A stretch of 64,000 nucleotides of DNA. It comes from Aminobacter anthyllidis. Lineage in GTDB: Bacteria; Pseudomonadota; Alphaproteobacteria; Rhizobiales; Rhizobiaceae. The translations under genes were made by a program, and so were the position numbers. Positions 52,298-61,949 of the stretch are shown in pieces (within the stretch, counting starts at the first letter, position 1; each line of letters begins with the position of its first letter). The stretch covers positions 558,001 through 622,000 of the forward strand of contig NZ_JAFLWW010000005.1 of assembly GCF_018555685.1 (NCBI RefSeq), given 5' to 3'. The notes under the pieces were generated by a model. The model did no database searches. It was not told where the DNA came from and was given only the letters and a program-made list of their open reading frames with translations.

Positions 52298-53378
52298 CGG
52301 CGAACGTCACCAGACGGCGGCGATCCTCGCACCACAGCGCGAGATTGATGCAGCCGACGCTCTTCCAGAAAGTCAGCTTGACGCTCTGACTGGCATCGCG
52401 AAGCTCGGCATTGCTGTCAAAGCACGCCTGCAGGCGGTAGAACGGCACGCGGCTGCACAGGTGGTGGATGTGATGCAGGCCGATCGACCCGGTGGTCCAC
52501 TGGGCCACCGCGGGCAAGGCGTACCATGAGCTGCCGCCAAATGCCGCGACGTGCAGGTCCCAGGCGTCGCCGGCATCCCAGCGCGTCTCTTCGAACTGAT
52601 GCTGGACATAAAACAGCCAGCCGCCGGCCCAGGCGCCCATAACGACCACAGGCAGAACAGCCAGCATTACCGCCCACCCAGCCAGGAGGACGAGGCCGCC
52701 ATAGACGAGCACCAGCGCCACATTGAGGCCGCCGGCGCTGCGCCATGCCTCGACGCGCGGAATGGCGTCGTTGTAGGGCAGCCGGTGCATGATCAGGAAA
52801 TAGATCGGCACGCCGATCACGATAAGGATGATCGGGTTGCGATAGATGCGGTACATCAGCCGCTGGTTGGTGGTCATCGCCTCATATTCGGCCACCGTGC
52901 GCGTATCGATGTCGCCGATGCCGCGCTTGTCGAGATTGCCCGAGCCGCCGTGATGTACGGCATGTGCCTTCTGCCACAGCGTATAAGGCGTGAAGGTGAA
53001 AACGCTCAGCACCCGGCCGATCATCCGGTTGGCTTCGCGCGAACTGGTGAACGAGCCATGGCCGCAATCGTGCTGGATGGCAAACAGCCGCACCAGAAAC
53101 GCGGCACATACCGGCGCCAGAAGAGCCAGCAAGAGCCAGCGCCAGCCGCCGAGCACCGGTCCGGCATAGGCGGCGAGCCAGACAAGTGCTGCTCCCATCG
53201 CCAGGAATGGCACCAGCGTCACCGCCAGTTCGAACGCCGCGCGGCGGTCGTCTGGATCGCGAAAGCGATTGCAATGTGATGCAAGCCGGCGAACGAGCGC
53301 CTTTTCGGCCGCATGATCTGCTGCCTGGGCAGACCCTGTGGGCAGGCCGTCCGCCTTGGACGACATCAATTTCGTCAT
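52284..53378 (-). CDS. Membrane fatty-acid desaturase
   Basis: A 364-residue integral membrane di-iron desaturase. The three histidine boxes are complete: HDCGHGSF near residue 103, HAVHHGGSG near residue 139 and GLHHIHHLC near residue 299. Four hydrophobic helices flank them. The third box of the HHxHH type is that of acyl-lipid desaturases, which introduce a double bond in membrane lipids, often in response to cold. The start is one of two nearby ATGs (53378 or 53366). A single-gene unit. Confidence 0.93.
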   Translation of the reverse strand: MTKLMSSKADGLPTGSAQAADHAAEKALVRRLASHCNRFRDPDDRRAAFELAVTLVPFLAMGAALVWLAAYAGPVLGGWRWLLLALLAPVCAAFLVRLFAIQHDCGHGSFTSSREANRMIGRVLSVFTFTPYTLWQKAHAVHHGGSGNLDKRGIGDIDTRTVAEYEAMTTNQRLMYRIYRNPIILIVIGVPIYFLIMHRLPYNDAIPRVEAWRSAGGLNVALVLVYGGLVLLAGWAVMLAVLPVVVMGAWAGGWLFYVQHQFEETRWDAGDAWDLHVAAFGGSSWYALPAVAQWTTGSIGLHHIHHLCSRVPFYRLQACFDSNAELRDASQSVKLTFWKSVGCINLALWCEDRRRLVTFAEARA

Positions 53379-53603
53379 TTAGTCCCCGAAATCTCGCTGC
53401 CAACTCGGTCAAGCGCGCCATTTGTCCATAATGCGCGGCAAGCGCCGTGGCTAGTGGTACCACCGTGGCATATTAGCTGTATTCAGCGTCTATGCACCGC
53501 TGCACGCAAATCATGGCGTTTTCCTGTTGAGTGCATGCGCCATAACGTTTTAGGTCGTGAACATCAGTCAGGCAGCCAAAAGGCCGCAGGGGAACGTCTA
53601 TCC

Positions 53604-54869
53604 ATGGCTTCACTGGAAATTTCCGCCGGCTCGGCCAAATGGACCGCTCTGTCAAGCCATCGCCTGTGGCTGCTGCAGCAGGCGGATGCGCTGTTCTCAT
53701 TCTTCGAGCGCCAGAGCCTCAATCCGCTCGGCGGCTTCCATGACCTCGACGATCGTGGCCAGCCGCTCGCGCCCGGTGCCGTGCCGGGCAAGTTCGCCGG
53801 CCGCCAGATCCACGTCACCACGCGCATGGTGCATTGTTTCGCCATCGCACATCTGATGGGCCGCCCCGGCGCCGACGCACTCGTCGACCACGGCATGGAT
53901 TTCCTCTGGAACGGCCACCGCGACGCAGCCAATGGCGGCTATTTCTGGGGCGTCGGCTATGACGGCCCGACCAACGACACCAAGCAGGCCTATGGCCACG
54001 CCTTCGTTCTGCTCGCGGCCTCCAGCGCCAAGGTTGCCGGTCACCCCGACGCCGACCGGCTGCTGACCGACATCTCGACAGTCCTGTCCGAAAAGTTCTG
54101 GGAAGAGGCGCATGGCGCGGTGGCGGAAGAGTTTACCCGCGACTGGAAATCCTTCGACAGTTATCGCGGCCAGAACTCCAACATGCACCTGACCGAAGCG
54201 CTGATGGCCGCCTTCGAGGCGACCGGCGACAGCAACTACCTGACAATGGCCGAGCGCATCGCCGACCTGATCATCCGCCGCCATTCTGCCGCCGCCGGCT
54301 GGCGCCTGCCCGAGCATTTCACATCAGACTGGAAGCTCGACCGCGACTATTCGGGCGATCCGATGTTTCGCCCCTATGGCACCACCCCCGGCCACTCGCT
54401 CGAATGGGCGCGGCTTCTGCTGCAGCTGTGGGAACTCGGCGGCCGCAAGCTCGCCTGGTTGCCGGATGCCGCCAGGAACCTGTTCGGCCAGGCGACGGCG
54501 GATGGCTGGGATCCTGCCAAGGGCGGCTTCTACTACACGCTCGAATGGGACGGTTCGGCCCGCATCAAGGATCGTTACTGGTGGCCGTGCTGCGAAGCGA
54601 TCGGGGCCGCATCCGTACTCAACGCCATCGGCGGCGACGATGCCTACGAGCAGTGGTACCGGCGCATCTGGAGCTTCTGCGCCACCCGCTTCATCGACCG
54701 GACCAATGGCGGCTGGCACGCCCAGCTCGACAACGACCTCAAGCCCAATGCCGGCCCGTTCTACGGCAAGCCCGACATCTATCACGCGCTCCAAGCTTGC
54801 CTGATCCCGCTATTGCCGACGTCAGGCAGCATCACCCGTGGCCTCCGCACGACAGGCATCCAGATCTAG
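53604..54869 (+). CDS. AGE-family sugar epimerase/isomerase
   Basis: A 421-residue (alpha/alpha)6-barrel protein of the N-acylglucosamine 2-epimerase family. LNPLGGFHDLDDRGQPL, RQIHVTTRMVHCFAIAHLMG, PTNDTKQAYGHAFVLLA and the RPYGTTPGHSLEWARLLLQLWEL region carry the histidines used as acid/base, and RYWWPCCEAIGAA closes the pocket. Bacterial relatives include mannose isomerase, sulfoquinovose isomerase and N-acylglucosamine epimerase; which one is not clear. The ATG at 53604 gives the canonical start; a longer frame upstream lies in the region antisense to the desaturase promoter. Confidence 0.91.
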   Translation: MASLEISAGSAKWTALSSHRLWLLQQADALFSFFERQSLNPLGGFHDLDDRGQPLAPGAVPGKFAGRQIHVTTRMVHCFAIAHLMGRPGADALVDHGMDFLWNGHRDAANGGYFWGVGYDGPTNDTKQAYGHAFVLLAASSAKVAGHPDADRLLTDISTVLSEKFWEEAHGAVAEEFTRDWKSFDSYRGQNSNMHLTEALMAAFEATGDSNYLTMAERIADLIIRRHSAAAGWRLPEHFTSDWKLDRDYSGDPMFRPYGTTPGHSLEWARLLLQLWELGGRKLAWLPDAARNLFGQATADGWDPAKGGFYYTLEWDGSARIKDRYWWPCCEAIGAASVLNAIGGDDAYEQWYRRIWSFCATRFIDRTNGGWHAQLDNDLKPNAGPFYGKPDIYHALQACLIPLLPTSGSITRGLRTTGIQI

Positions 54870-54896
54870 CGATCTCGTACGCCATGACGGTGGGCT

Positions 54897-56879
54897 CTAC
54901 TGCCAGTGCGCCGCCACCTGGTTGCCGAAGATCGCGCGCTGCATCGAGCCTGCCAGCGTCGCCGCATAAGGTGTGGCGATGTGGTGCCGATCGCGGAAGG
55001 TCAGCTTGCCGCCGATCATCGCCGGGCATGTCGTTTGGTTGCAGAACAGCTCGGTGAGGTCGACATATCTGACGCCACGCAGGCCTGATGTCGCGGCTTG
55101 TTCGGTCTTTGACACCCGCTCGTCGATGGCTTCCTGTCGCGGCGTATCGCAGACCGTGCTGCTCCTGCCCTGCCACAACGAGCGCGCCACGCAGCGGTCG
55201 AGATACAACTTGTGCACCGGAACGTCCCTGAGCAGCACGACCTCGGCGCTTGTCTCGCTAAGTGCTGCCAGCGAACCCCTCAGGCCGTCGGCCCAGACAT
55301 CGCGCGTGACCAGGTGATCCGGGTCGCCGTTCACGTCGTTCTCGACATAGCTGTACGAAAACTGCGCAACGATCACTGCATCGGGCTTCAGGTCGGCGAT
55401 TTCCTTCATCGCGGCTTTCCGCCACGCGTCGCATTCCGCATAGGCCCGCATCAGCCGAACGTTCCACGTTGGCACCGCCGCGACCGAACAGGACGATTTC
55501 AGGTAAGTCACCACGCGCCAGTTGTTTGCCTCGGCGATCTTCGCCAGCGGCGTCGACCAGTGGTCGGCGTGTGAATCGCCGAACAGCACGATCGTCTTGC
55601 GCGGTTGCGATGCCCCGAGGTTGCAGCTGCGCGGCTTCGTTTGCTCCAGGCTGACGACGCAATTGGTGTCGATCTGGCGCGCCGACGAGAACCGCGCCGC
55701 ACTTTCCGCGATCAGCTTCTGGTCAGGATCGACGCTTCGTGCCGCAAGCTGCGAAGCGCCATAGGACAAGGTCACGCCAAGCGACGTGAGCAAGGCCGCA
55801 AGCCCGAGCGAGCGCAGCGAACCGGCCGAAAGCCAGCCGCTCAGCCGCACCGGGTTCTCGACGAAACGATAGCTGAGATAGGACAGGCCAACAGTCGCCA
55901 GCAGGCACGCCAGCCGTCCGACGAGCGAAAGGTCGGGCCAAAGGATCGTCGCATAGACGATGACCGGCCAATGCCAGAGATACAGCGAATAAGACAGCTT
56001 GCCGGTCCATTGGAACGGCGGCAGCGACAACAGCGCCGCCGGCCCGGCGGCGCTTCGGCGGGCGCCGGAAAGCAGCAGCATCGCCGTGCCGAGAACAGGC
56101 ATCAGCGCAATGAGGCCGGGAAAGGGATCGGTTTCCGAGACGGTCAGGTAGGCGGCCGCGATCAGCCCGATGCCGGCCCAGCCCATCGCAGGCGAGAAAC
56201 GGAAGCCCGACGCCCAGCGCTCGGCCACCGCCAGCGAGACGAGCCCGCCAATGGCGAATTCCCAGGCGCGCAGCGGCGAGAAATAGAAAGCCCAGGGCTG
56301 CGATTCCACCGTGAGCCAAGCGCAGGCGGCGAACGATGCCAGCGCGGCCACGCCCAGCATCATCGCCAGGCCTTTCTCGCCCGGTCGAAACCGCGCCACC
56401 AGCAGCAGGAAGGCCGGCCACAGGAGGTAGAACTGCTCCTCGACCGACAGCGACCAGAAATGCAGGAACGGGTTGTTGGCCGTATCAGTGGCGAAATAGT
56501 CGAACGACCATCGCAACAGCCACAGATTGATGACGTAGCTCGACGCAAACAGCGCGCCCTTGGCATAGAGCTGCTGCTCGGATGGCGCCAGGATGAAATA
56601 GCCGGCGGCAAGCGTCGCAGCGATCACCAAAAGCGATGCCGGCAAAAGTCGCCGCGCCCGACGCCCGTAGAAGCGCCAGAGATCGACAGTCCCGCTCCGG
56701 CCAATCTCCTGCATCAGATGCCGGGTGATCAGATAGCCTGAAATGACGAAGAAGATGTCGACGCCGATGAACCCGCCAGGCAGGTCGGACATGCCGAAAT
56801 GGAAGGCGACCACACCGCCGACAGCAATGGCGCGCAGGCCCTCGATGTCGGGGCGGAACGACGAAGCGGGTGCCGTCAT
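54897..56879 (-). CDS. OafA/YrhL-type acyltransferase with C-terminal SGNH domain
   Basis: A 660-residue membrane protein. The N-terminal acyltransferase-3 domain starts RPDIEGLRAIAVGGVVAFHFG and has FFVISGYLITRHLMQE, LLPASLLVIAATLA and FWSLSVEEQFYLLWPAFLLL with about ten helices (to residue ~370). The C-terminal periplasmic part holds TIVLFGDSHADHWSTPLAKI, the SGNH block I with its catalytic serine, and RHHIATPYAATLAG, the C-terminal His block. Such proteins O-acetylate surface polysaccharides or lipopolysaccharide. The ATG at 56879 is used; the upstream extension to 56960 covers the palindrome. Confidence 0.92.
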   Translation of the reverse strand: MTAPASSFRPDIEGLRAIAVGGVVAFHFGMSDLPGGFIGVDIFFVISGYLITRHLMQEIGRSGTVDLWRFYGRRARRLLPASLLVIAATLAAGYFILAPSEQQLYAKGALFASSYVINLWLLRWSFDYFATDTANNPFLHFWSLSVEEQFYLLWPAFLLLVARFRPGEKGLAMMLGVAALASFAACAWLTVESQPWAFYFSPLRAWEFAIGGLVSLAVAERWASGFRFSPAMGWAGIGLIAAAYLTVSETDPFPGLIALMPVLGTAMLLLSGARRSAAGPAALLSLPPFQWTGKLSYSLYLWHWPVIVYATILWPDLSLVGRLACLLATVGLSYLSYRFVENPVRLSGWLSAGSLRSLGLAALLTSLGVTLSYGASQLAARSVDPDQKLIAESAARFSSARQIDTNCVVSLEQTKPRSCNLGASQPRKTIVLFGDSHADHWSTPLAKIAEANNWRVVTYLKSSCSVAAVPTWNVRLMRAYAECDAWRKAAMKEIADLKPDAVIVAQFSYSYVENDVNGDPDHLVTRDVWADGLRGSLAALSETSAEVVLLRDVPVHKLYLDRCVARSLWQGRSSTVCDTPRQEAIDERVSKTEQAATSGLRGVRYVDLTELFCNQTTCPAMIGGKLTFRDRHHIATPYAATLAGSMQRAIFGNQVAAHWQ

Positions 56880-56951
56880 GTCGTTGCTGCGATGAGCGTG
56901 CTGGACATGCAGGCAGGATCGACGACGCTGTCCGCCAACACAACTCAAACT

Positions 56952-56968
56952 ATGTTGCAATGCAACAT
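56952..56968. promoter_or_regulatory. Perfect 17-base palindrome in divergent promoter
   Basis: ATGTTGCAATGCAACAT, with arms ATGTTGCA/TGCAACAT about a single A, lies between the divergent acyltransferase (56879) and HWE-kinase (57084) starts. Its form fits a dimeric regulator site. No regulator gene is adjacent. Confidence 0.55.
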
Positions 56969-57083
56969 GAAAGCCGCCGCATCAACGGAACGAGGGGCAG
57001 CGCCGAACGTCGATCCCGGCACGAACGGAACTCAACCGATCATTCACCGTTAATGACCAAAGGCAAATAGGGCGGCAGCTAGG

Positions 57084-58415
57084 ATGACCAATCGCGAGAA
57101 TTTGCTCGGCGAGCTTCCTGCTGCGGTCTATACGACCGATGCCAGGGGACGGATCACCTATTTCAATGAAGCAGCTGCCGAGCTGTGGGGAAATCGGCCT
57201 GAAATCGGCAAGGATGAATGGTGCGGTTCCTGGCGGCTCAGGACAGCCGACGGCGCACCCCTCGCCCATGGCGATTGCCCGATGGCGCTTGCGCTCAGGA
57301 CGGGCCGCGCGATCAAGGGCGCTGAGGCCATGGCCGAGCGACCTGACGGTACGCTGGTGCCATTCCTCGCCTTTCCGGCGCCGCTGCGCGACGATCTTGG
57401 CAACATCAATGGGGCCATCAGCCTGCTGATCGACATTTCAGCTCAAAAGCAGGCTGAGATACAGACCCAGCGCCTCGCGTCGATTGTTGAGTCCTCCGAT
57501 GATGCCATCATCAGCAAGGACCTGAGTGGTGTCATCCAGAGCTGGAATGCCGGCGCCGTCAGGCTTTTCGGCTATCGCGCCAACGAGGCCATTGGCAAGC
57601 ACGTCCGCATGCTGATCCCTGATGACAGGCAGCAAGAAGAAGACCTCATCCTTGGCAAGGTGCGAAGCGGCGAACGTGTCGACCACTTCGACACCTTGAG
57701 GAGACGCAAGGACGGCAGCTACGTGGCCATCTCCCTCACCGTATCGCCGGTGCGCAGCGCCGCCGGCAAGGTGATTGGCGCCTCCAAGATCGCCCGCGAC
57801 ATCACCGAACGGAAGGAAAGCGAGAGCCGTATCCGCATGCTCATGCGCGAGGTGAACCATCGGGTGAAGAACCAGTTCGCCGTCATCCTTTCGATGATCC
57901 GGGAGACCGGCAAGCATACGAAGACGATCGCGGAATTCGACACCCAGATCCGCAACCGAATTATGGCGCTGTCGCAATCCCAGGACCTGCTTGTCGATGG
58001 CGACTGGCGCGGCGCGGATCTGGCCGACCTGGTCAGAAATCAGATCCGCCCTTTTGCCGCCGAGCGTCGCGTCCACATATCCGGGCAGCCGGTCATGCTA
58101 TCGACCATTGCGGTCCAGAACCTCGGCATGGCTTTCCATGAGCTTGCCACCAATTCGGCCAAGCATGGCGCACTTTCGTCCGACCTGGGAACCGTCGAAA
58201 TAGGCTGGACCACCTCCGATCGCTTTCATCTGACCTGGAAGGAAACCAGCGGGCCAGCGGTTGGCAAGACCTCGCGCAACGGCTTCGGCAGGATCGTGCT
58301 CGAGCGTGTTGCGCCATCGGCCTTGAATGGGCTCGGCCATCTCAGCTTTCAGTCCAATGGCATCACCTGGACACTCGATGCGCCGCTCGAACTGGTCACC
58401 ACCCCGGATTTTTAG
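57084..58415 (+). CDS. Soluble PAS-PAS HWE-family sensor histidine kinase
   Basis: A 443-residue cytoplasmic kinase with no membrane helix. PAS 1 covers about residues 8-120 (AAVYTTDARGRITYFNEAAAELWG), PAS 2 about 125-245 (IVESSDDAIISKDLSGVIQSWNAGAVRLFGY ... GKVIGASKIARDITERKESE). The H-box is MREVNHRVKNQFAVILSMI with the phosphorylated His, the N-box FHELATNSAKHGALS, and LTWKETSGP is the W-x-E motif that names the HWE family. Such kinases in rhizobia control stress or light/redox responses. No response regulator is adjacent, so its partner is elsewhere. Confidence 0.93.
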   Translation: MTNRENLLGELPAAVYTTDARGRITYFNEAAAELWGNRPEIGKDEWCGSWRLRTADGAPLAHGDCPMALALRTGRAIKGAEAMAERPDGTLVPFLAFPAPLRDDLGNINGAISLLIDISAQKQAEIQTQRLASIVESSDDAIISKDLSGVIQSWNAGAVRLFGYRANEAIGKHVRMLIPDDRQQEEDLILGKVRSGERVDHFDTLRRRKDGSYVAISLTVSPVRSAAGKVIGASKIARDITERKESESRIRMLMREVNHRVKNQFAVILSMIRETGKHTKTIAEFDTQIRNRIMALSQSQDLLVDGDWRGADLADLVRNQIRPFAAERRVHISGQPVMLSTIAVQNLGMAFHELATNSAKHGALSSDLGTVEIGWTTSDRFHLTWKETSGPAVGKTSRNGFGRIVLERVAPSALNGLGHLSFQSNGITWTLDAPLELVTTPDF

Positions 58416-58606
58416 CCCCACGGTTTCACGTTCGTCGCTTGCGGGCTGGTTTCTCTTGCCAGGCAAGAGCGACACACACGCGGGAATCTAGTTGAGATTT
58501 CCTCCGCATCGGCAACCATTCAGGAAACGGAAACGCCCGGCGCGCATTGTGGCTAACGAAGGCATGGATTTGCCCGGCGTCGGCGTCATCAACATTTCTA
58601 CGAGGC

Positions 58607-59380
58607 TTGAGACTGGTCAGCTTTCTGAATTTCCGCTCGCAACGGCGGCCGACCAAACGCGGACGCTTCGAGATCGACCTGTCCGACACGGTCGTCTATG
58701 CCATCGGCGACGTGCATGGCTGCTACCATGAGCTGGCGTCGCTCGAAGGCAAGATCGTCGCCGACGCGGATACGCTGCCCGGGCGCAAGCTGATCATCAT
58801 GCTTGGCGACTACATCGACCGCGGCCCGGATTCCGCCCGCGTGCTCGACCATCTGATCGCCCCCCCGCCAGCCGGATTCCAACGCATTTGCCTGCTGGGC
58901 AATCACGAGGCCCAGACGCTCGACTATCTCGACGGCAAGATCTCGCTGGAACGGTGGCTTGCCACGGGCGCCCGTGCCACCTTGTTTTCCTTTGGTATCG
59001 ATGCCGAGCGCCTCACCGAGCTCTACGGCACCGGTGGCAAACTCGACGACTACATCCGCGCCAACATCCCGCGCGAACACGTGGAGTTTCTGCGAACCCT
59101 GCCGGTCATGGCCTATTCGGAGCGCTTCGTGTTCGTCCACGCAGGCGTTCGCCCCGGCGTGCCTCTGCTCGAGCAGGAGGACGATGATCTCCTCTACATC
59201 AGGGAGGAGTTTTTCGAGGCGTCGCGCCGGCTCGACCGCTGGGTCGTTCACGGCCACACGCCGATCAACTTTCCTCGCCTCGATGGGCGCCGGCTCGACA
59301 TCGACACCGGCGCCTTCAGGACCGGCCGGCTGACGGCCGTGAGGATCGCCGGCAAGAGCGGCCGGCTGCTATTTTCCTGA
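58607..59380 (+). CDS. Calcineurin-like metallophosphoesterase (PPP type)
   Basis: About 257 residues. The five family motifs are present in order: GDVHGCYHEL, GDYIDRGPDS, GNHEAQ, FVHAGVRPG and VHGHTP, which bind two metals and phosphate. The group acts as serine/threonine protein phosphatase or diadenosine tetraphosphatase-like enzyme. The start is uncertain: TTG 58607 or CTG 58613 (with GAGG upstream) are more likely than the longer TTG 58547, and none is ATG. The family-like part begins near FEIDLSDTVVYAIGDVHG. It is convergent with the tyrosine kinase gene, three bases apart. Confidence 0.88.
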   Translation: MRLVSFLNFRSQRRPTKRGRFEIDLSDTVVYAIGDVHGCYHELASLEGKIVADADTLPGRKLIIMLGDYIDRGPDSARVLDHLIAPPPAGFQRICLLGNHEAQTLDYLDGKISLERWLATGARATLFSFGIDAERLTELYGTGGKLDDYIRANIPREHVEFLRTLPVMAYSERFVFVHAGVRPGVPLLEQEDDDLLYIREEFFEASRRLDRWVVHGHTPINFPRLDGRRLDIDTGAFRTGRLTAVRIAGKSGRLLFS

Positions 59381-59383
59381 CCC

Positions 59384-61777
59384 TCAGGTCGCGACCTTCA
59401 CCTTGGCCTCGCTCTTTTCGACATAGTAGCTCGAGTAGCGCTCCAGGAACTGTTCCGAGCTGCCATAGGCGCCGTAGCGCGGCAGCTTCTTCAGGTCGAC
59501 CTTGTTGAGCACGAGGCCGAGGATCTTGTTGGCGATCTGGGGCTCGGCATTGAGCGCCGAGCGAACCAGAGGGCGCGGCGTCGCGCCCCATTCGGCGACC
59601 AGCACGAAGCCGTCGGCGAGCGGCGCGAACGCCTTGGCGTCGACCACGGGTCCAAGCGGCGGAAGGTCGACGATGATGTATTCGAACGTCGCCTTGGCGT
59701 CGTCGATGAAGCGCCGCATGCCGGCTGACGAAAGCAGCTCGCTGGTGTGCGAGAAGCGGCCGCGTACCACCGCCGGTACGATGGCCATCTTGGTCTGGCG
59801 GTCGACCTTGACTACGGATTGCCAGCCCTGGTCGTTGACCACCGCCTGGACCAGCCCTTGCTCGGCGTCGATGCCGAGGCTGCGGCTGAGGCCGGGATTG
59901 CGCAGGTCGGCGTCGATCAGCAGCGTCTTGGCGCCATTGCTGGCAAGCAGGCCAGCAAGATTGGCGGCTACCGTCGACTTGCCCTCGCCCGGAAGCATCG
60001 AAATGATCCCAATCACCTTGCAGGCCGTATCCTGCAGCACGACGTCGCCGGCGATCTTCGCGCTGCGCAGCGTCTCGGCGAACATCGAGGCCGGTGCATC
60101 GACAGCGATGCGCATCCTGGCGCGCCGCTTCAGCGCCTCGGAGGCGCGCGTCGGCGCCTGCGGCGGTGGCGTGCCCATATTGGCGGTCCCTGGCTTGGCC
60201 GGCTCCTTCTTTTCATCATGCGAAGCAAGCAAAGGCAGATAGCCGAGGAACTTGACGCCAAGCCTTTCGCGCACGTCCTCGGCGGTGCGGAAGAAGCGTT
60301 CGTTGAACTCGTTGAGTGCTCCGAGCGCTGCTCCCATCATGATGCCAAGCACCAGCGACAGCCCGAATACCATCGAGGTTCGCGGGCTCGACGGACCGCG
60401 TGGCGTCGTCGCCTCCGAAATCACCCTGACCTTGGCAATGGGGAAGGAGCGCTGCTGCGAGGCCTCCTCATAGCGCGACAGGAAGGTCTGGTAGAGCGTA
60501 CTCAGTGCCGTCGCCTGCTGTTGCAATTCGCGCAGTCGCACCTGCGCCTGATTGGCACTGGAATTCTGGCCGGTCGCCTCCGACACGCTGTTGCGCAGGG
60601 CGGTCTCGCGCGACTGCGCCACCTCATATCCGTTACGGTAGGTCTCGGACAGCTGGGTAAGCTCACGCAAGATCTGGTTGGAAAGATCGACTTGTTCCTT
60701 GCGTAGGGCCACAGCCTGCGGATGGTTGGGACCGAAGCCCGACGCTATTTCCTGCTCGCGCTTGGATACGCCCGAATAGCGTTTCTTGAGTTCCGAAATC
60801 AGCGGGTTGCCGGCTTCCTCGGCCGACAGGGTCGAGTTGCTGACAGCGGCTTGCGGGCCACTTTCAACGATCGTCCGATATTGCTCGTATCGCGCCCGCG
60901 CCTTCGCTGTATCGGCCTGGGCGAGGATCAGCTGGGCATTGAGATCGGACAGCTGCTGCTCGGCAAGGGTTTCGCCGCGTGTCGCCGCCAGGCCGTTTTC
61001 GGCACGGAATTTTTCGACATCGAGCGCTGCCTTCTGCGAACTCGCGCGCAATTCCTCGAGCCGCCCCTGAAGCCAGACGGCTGCCTTTTCGGTGGCATCG
61101 AAACTCGCGTCCAACTGATCGGCTACAATGGCGTCGGCATAGGCCTTGGTGATATCAGCCGCCAGTTTCGGTTCGTGCGAACGATACCCCATGGAGATGA
61201 CGTAGCTGCGGCCGGAACGCTCGGCCCTGACGTTTGCCTGCAACATCGCTACCGCCTGCTCCTTGCGCGCTACATCGGCAGTAGCCGTGCGTTGCGCGTC
61301 GGTAAGCTCGGCGCTGCCGGCAGCCTCCGGGGCGGAGCGGAATATCTGCAGGAAGCCTCGCGCATAGCCGACCAGCGTCGACAGAAGCGACTGCGGCGGC
61401 TGCATGAAGTTGGGATTCTGGGCGAGCTTCTGCTTGTCGACGACCACCGCGGCCAGACGCGCCGACTTGATGATCTCGATCTGGGAGAGGATCGCCGCAT
61501 CGGTCTGCATGTTGACCGGCGTCGCCGATACCTCGTCGACCATCTTGTTCATGCCTTCGTCGATCAGCACGCTGGTGCTGGCGGTGAAGGTCGGCGGCGT
61601 TGTCTGCAGATAGACAAGCCCGAGCAGCAAGCCAATGACCGCGCCGATGCCGACCACCTTGGCCTGGCGCTTGGCCATGGAGAGCAGGCGCTCGAGATCG
61701 ATGAAGTCGCTGCCTTCCCGCGCGTCCTCCCGAGGCGCAGGAATGCGGTTGCTGAAAGGAAAGCTGGCGTAGTTCAT
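59384..61777 (-). CDS. Polysaccharide co-polymerase / BY-type tyrosine autokinase (ExoP/Wzc-like)
   Basis: A 797-residue inner-membrane protein. An N-terminal Wzz domain starts with the first helix VVGIGAVIGLLLGLVYLQ (near residue 45), a long coiled-coil periplasmic region follows, and a second helix lies near residue 450. The C-terminal cytosolic kinase has SMLPGEGKSTVAANLAGL (Walker A), KTLLIDADLRNPGLS (Walker A') and YIIVDLPPLGPVVDA (Walker B). A tail with clustered tyrosines (RYGAYGSS, RYSSYYVEK) is the autophosphorylation site. These kinases set chain length of exopolysaccharide. galU and glycosyltransferases lie next to it on the same strand. Confidence 0.95.
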   Translation of the reverse strand: MNYASFPFSNRIPAPREDAREGSDFIDLERLLSMAKRQAKVVGIGAVIGLLLGLVYLQTTPPTFTASTSVLIDEGMNKMVDEVSATPVNMQTDAAILSQIEIIKSARLAAVVVDKQKLAQNPNFMQPPQSLLSTLVGYARGFLQIFRSAPEAAGSAELTDAQRTATADVARKEQAVAMLQANVRAERSGRSYVISMGYRSHEPKLAADITKAYADAIVADQLDASFDATEKAAVWLQGRLEELRASSQKAALDVEKFRAENGLAATRGETLAEQQLSDLNAQLILAQADTAKARARYEQYRTIVESGPQAAVSNSTLSAEEAGNPLISELKKRYSGVSKREQEIASGFGPNHPQAVALRKEQVDLSNQILRELTQLSETYRNGYEVAQSRETALRNSVSEATGQNSSANQAQVRLRELQQQATALSTLYQTFLSRYEEASQQRSFPIAKVRVISEATTPRGPSSPRTSMVFGLSLVLGIMMGAALGALNEFNERFFRTAEDVRERLGVKFLGYLPLLASHDEKKEPAKPGTANMGTPPPQAPTRASEALKRRARMRIAVDAPASMFAETLRSAKIAGDVVLQDTACKVIGIISMLPGEGKSTVAANLAGLLASNGAKTLLIDADLRNPGLSRSLGIDAEQGLVQAVVNDQGWQSVVKVDRQTKMAIVPAVVRGRFSHTSELLSSAGMRRFIDDAKATFEYIIVDLPPLGPVVDAKAFAPLADGFVLVAEWGATPRPLVRSALNAEPQIANKILGLVLNKVDLKKLPRYGAYGSSEQFLERYSSYYVEKSEAKVKVAT

Positions 61778-61949
61778 CTGCGTTCCAGTTCTAGCCTGAG
61801 CAGCGATCGCCGCTGCTCGAAGGGTTCTGGCGCGCAGCCGGCTTCAGCCACGCATGTATGTTTGCCCCAAGGGGCACGGCATTCAAGGCACTGCCGAAAC
61901 ACCGGTGAGGGCAAGCGACTTCGCCTGCCCTCGCCGGCAATCCGTTCGG

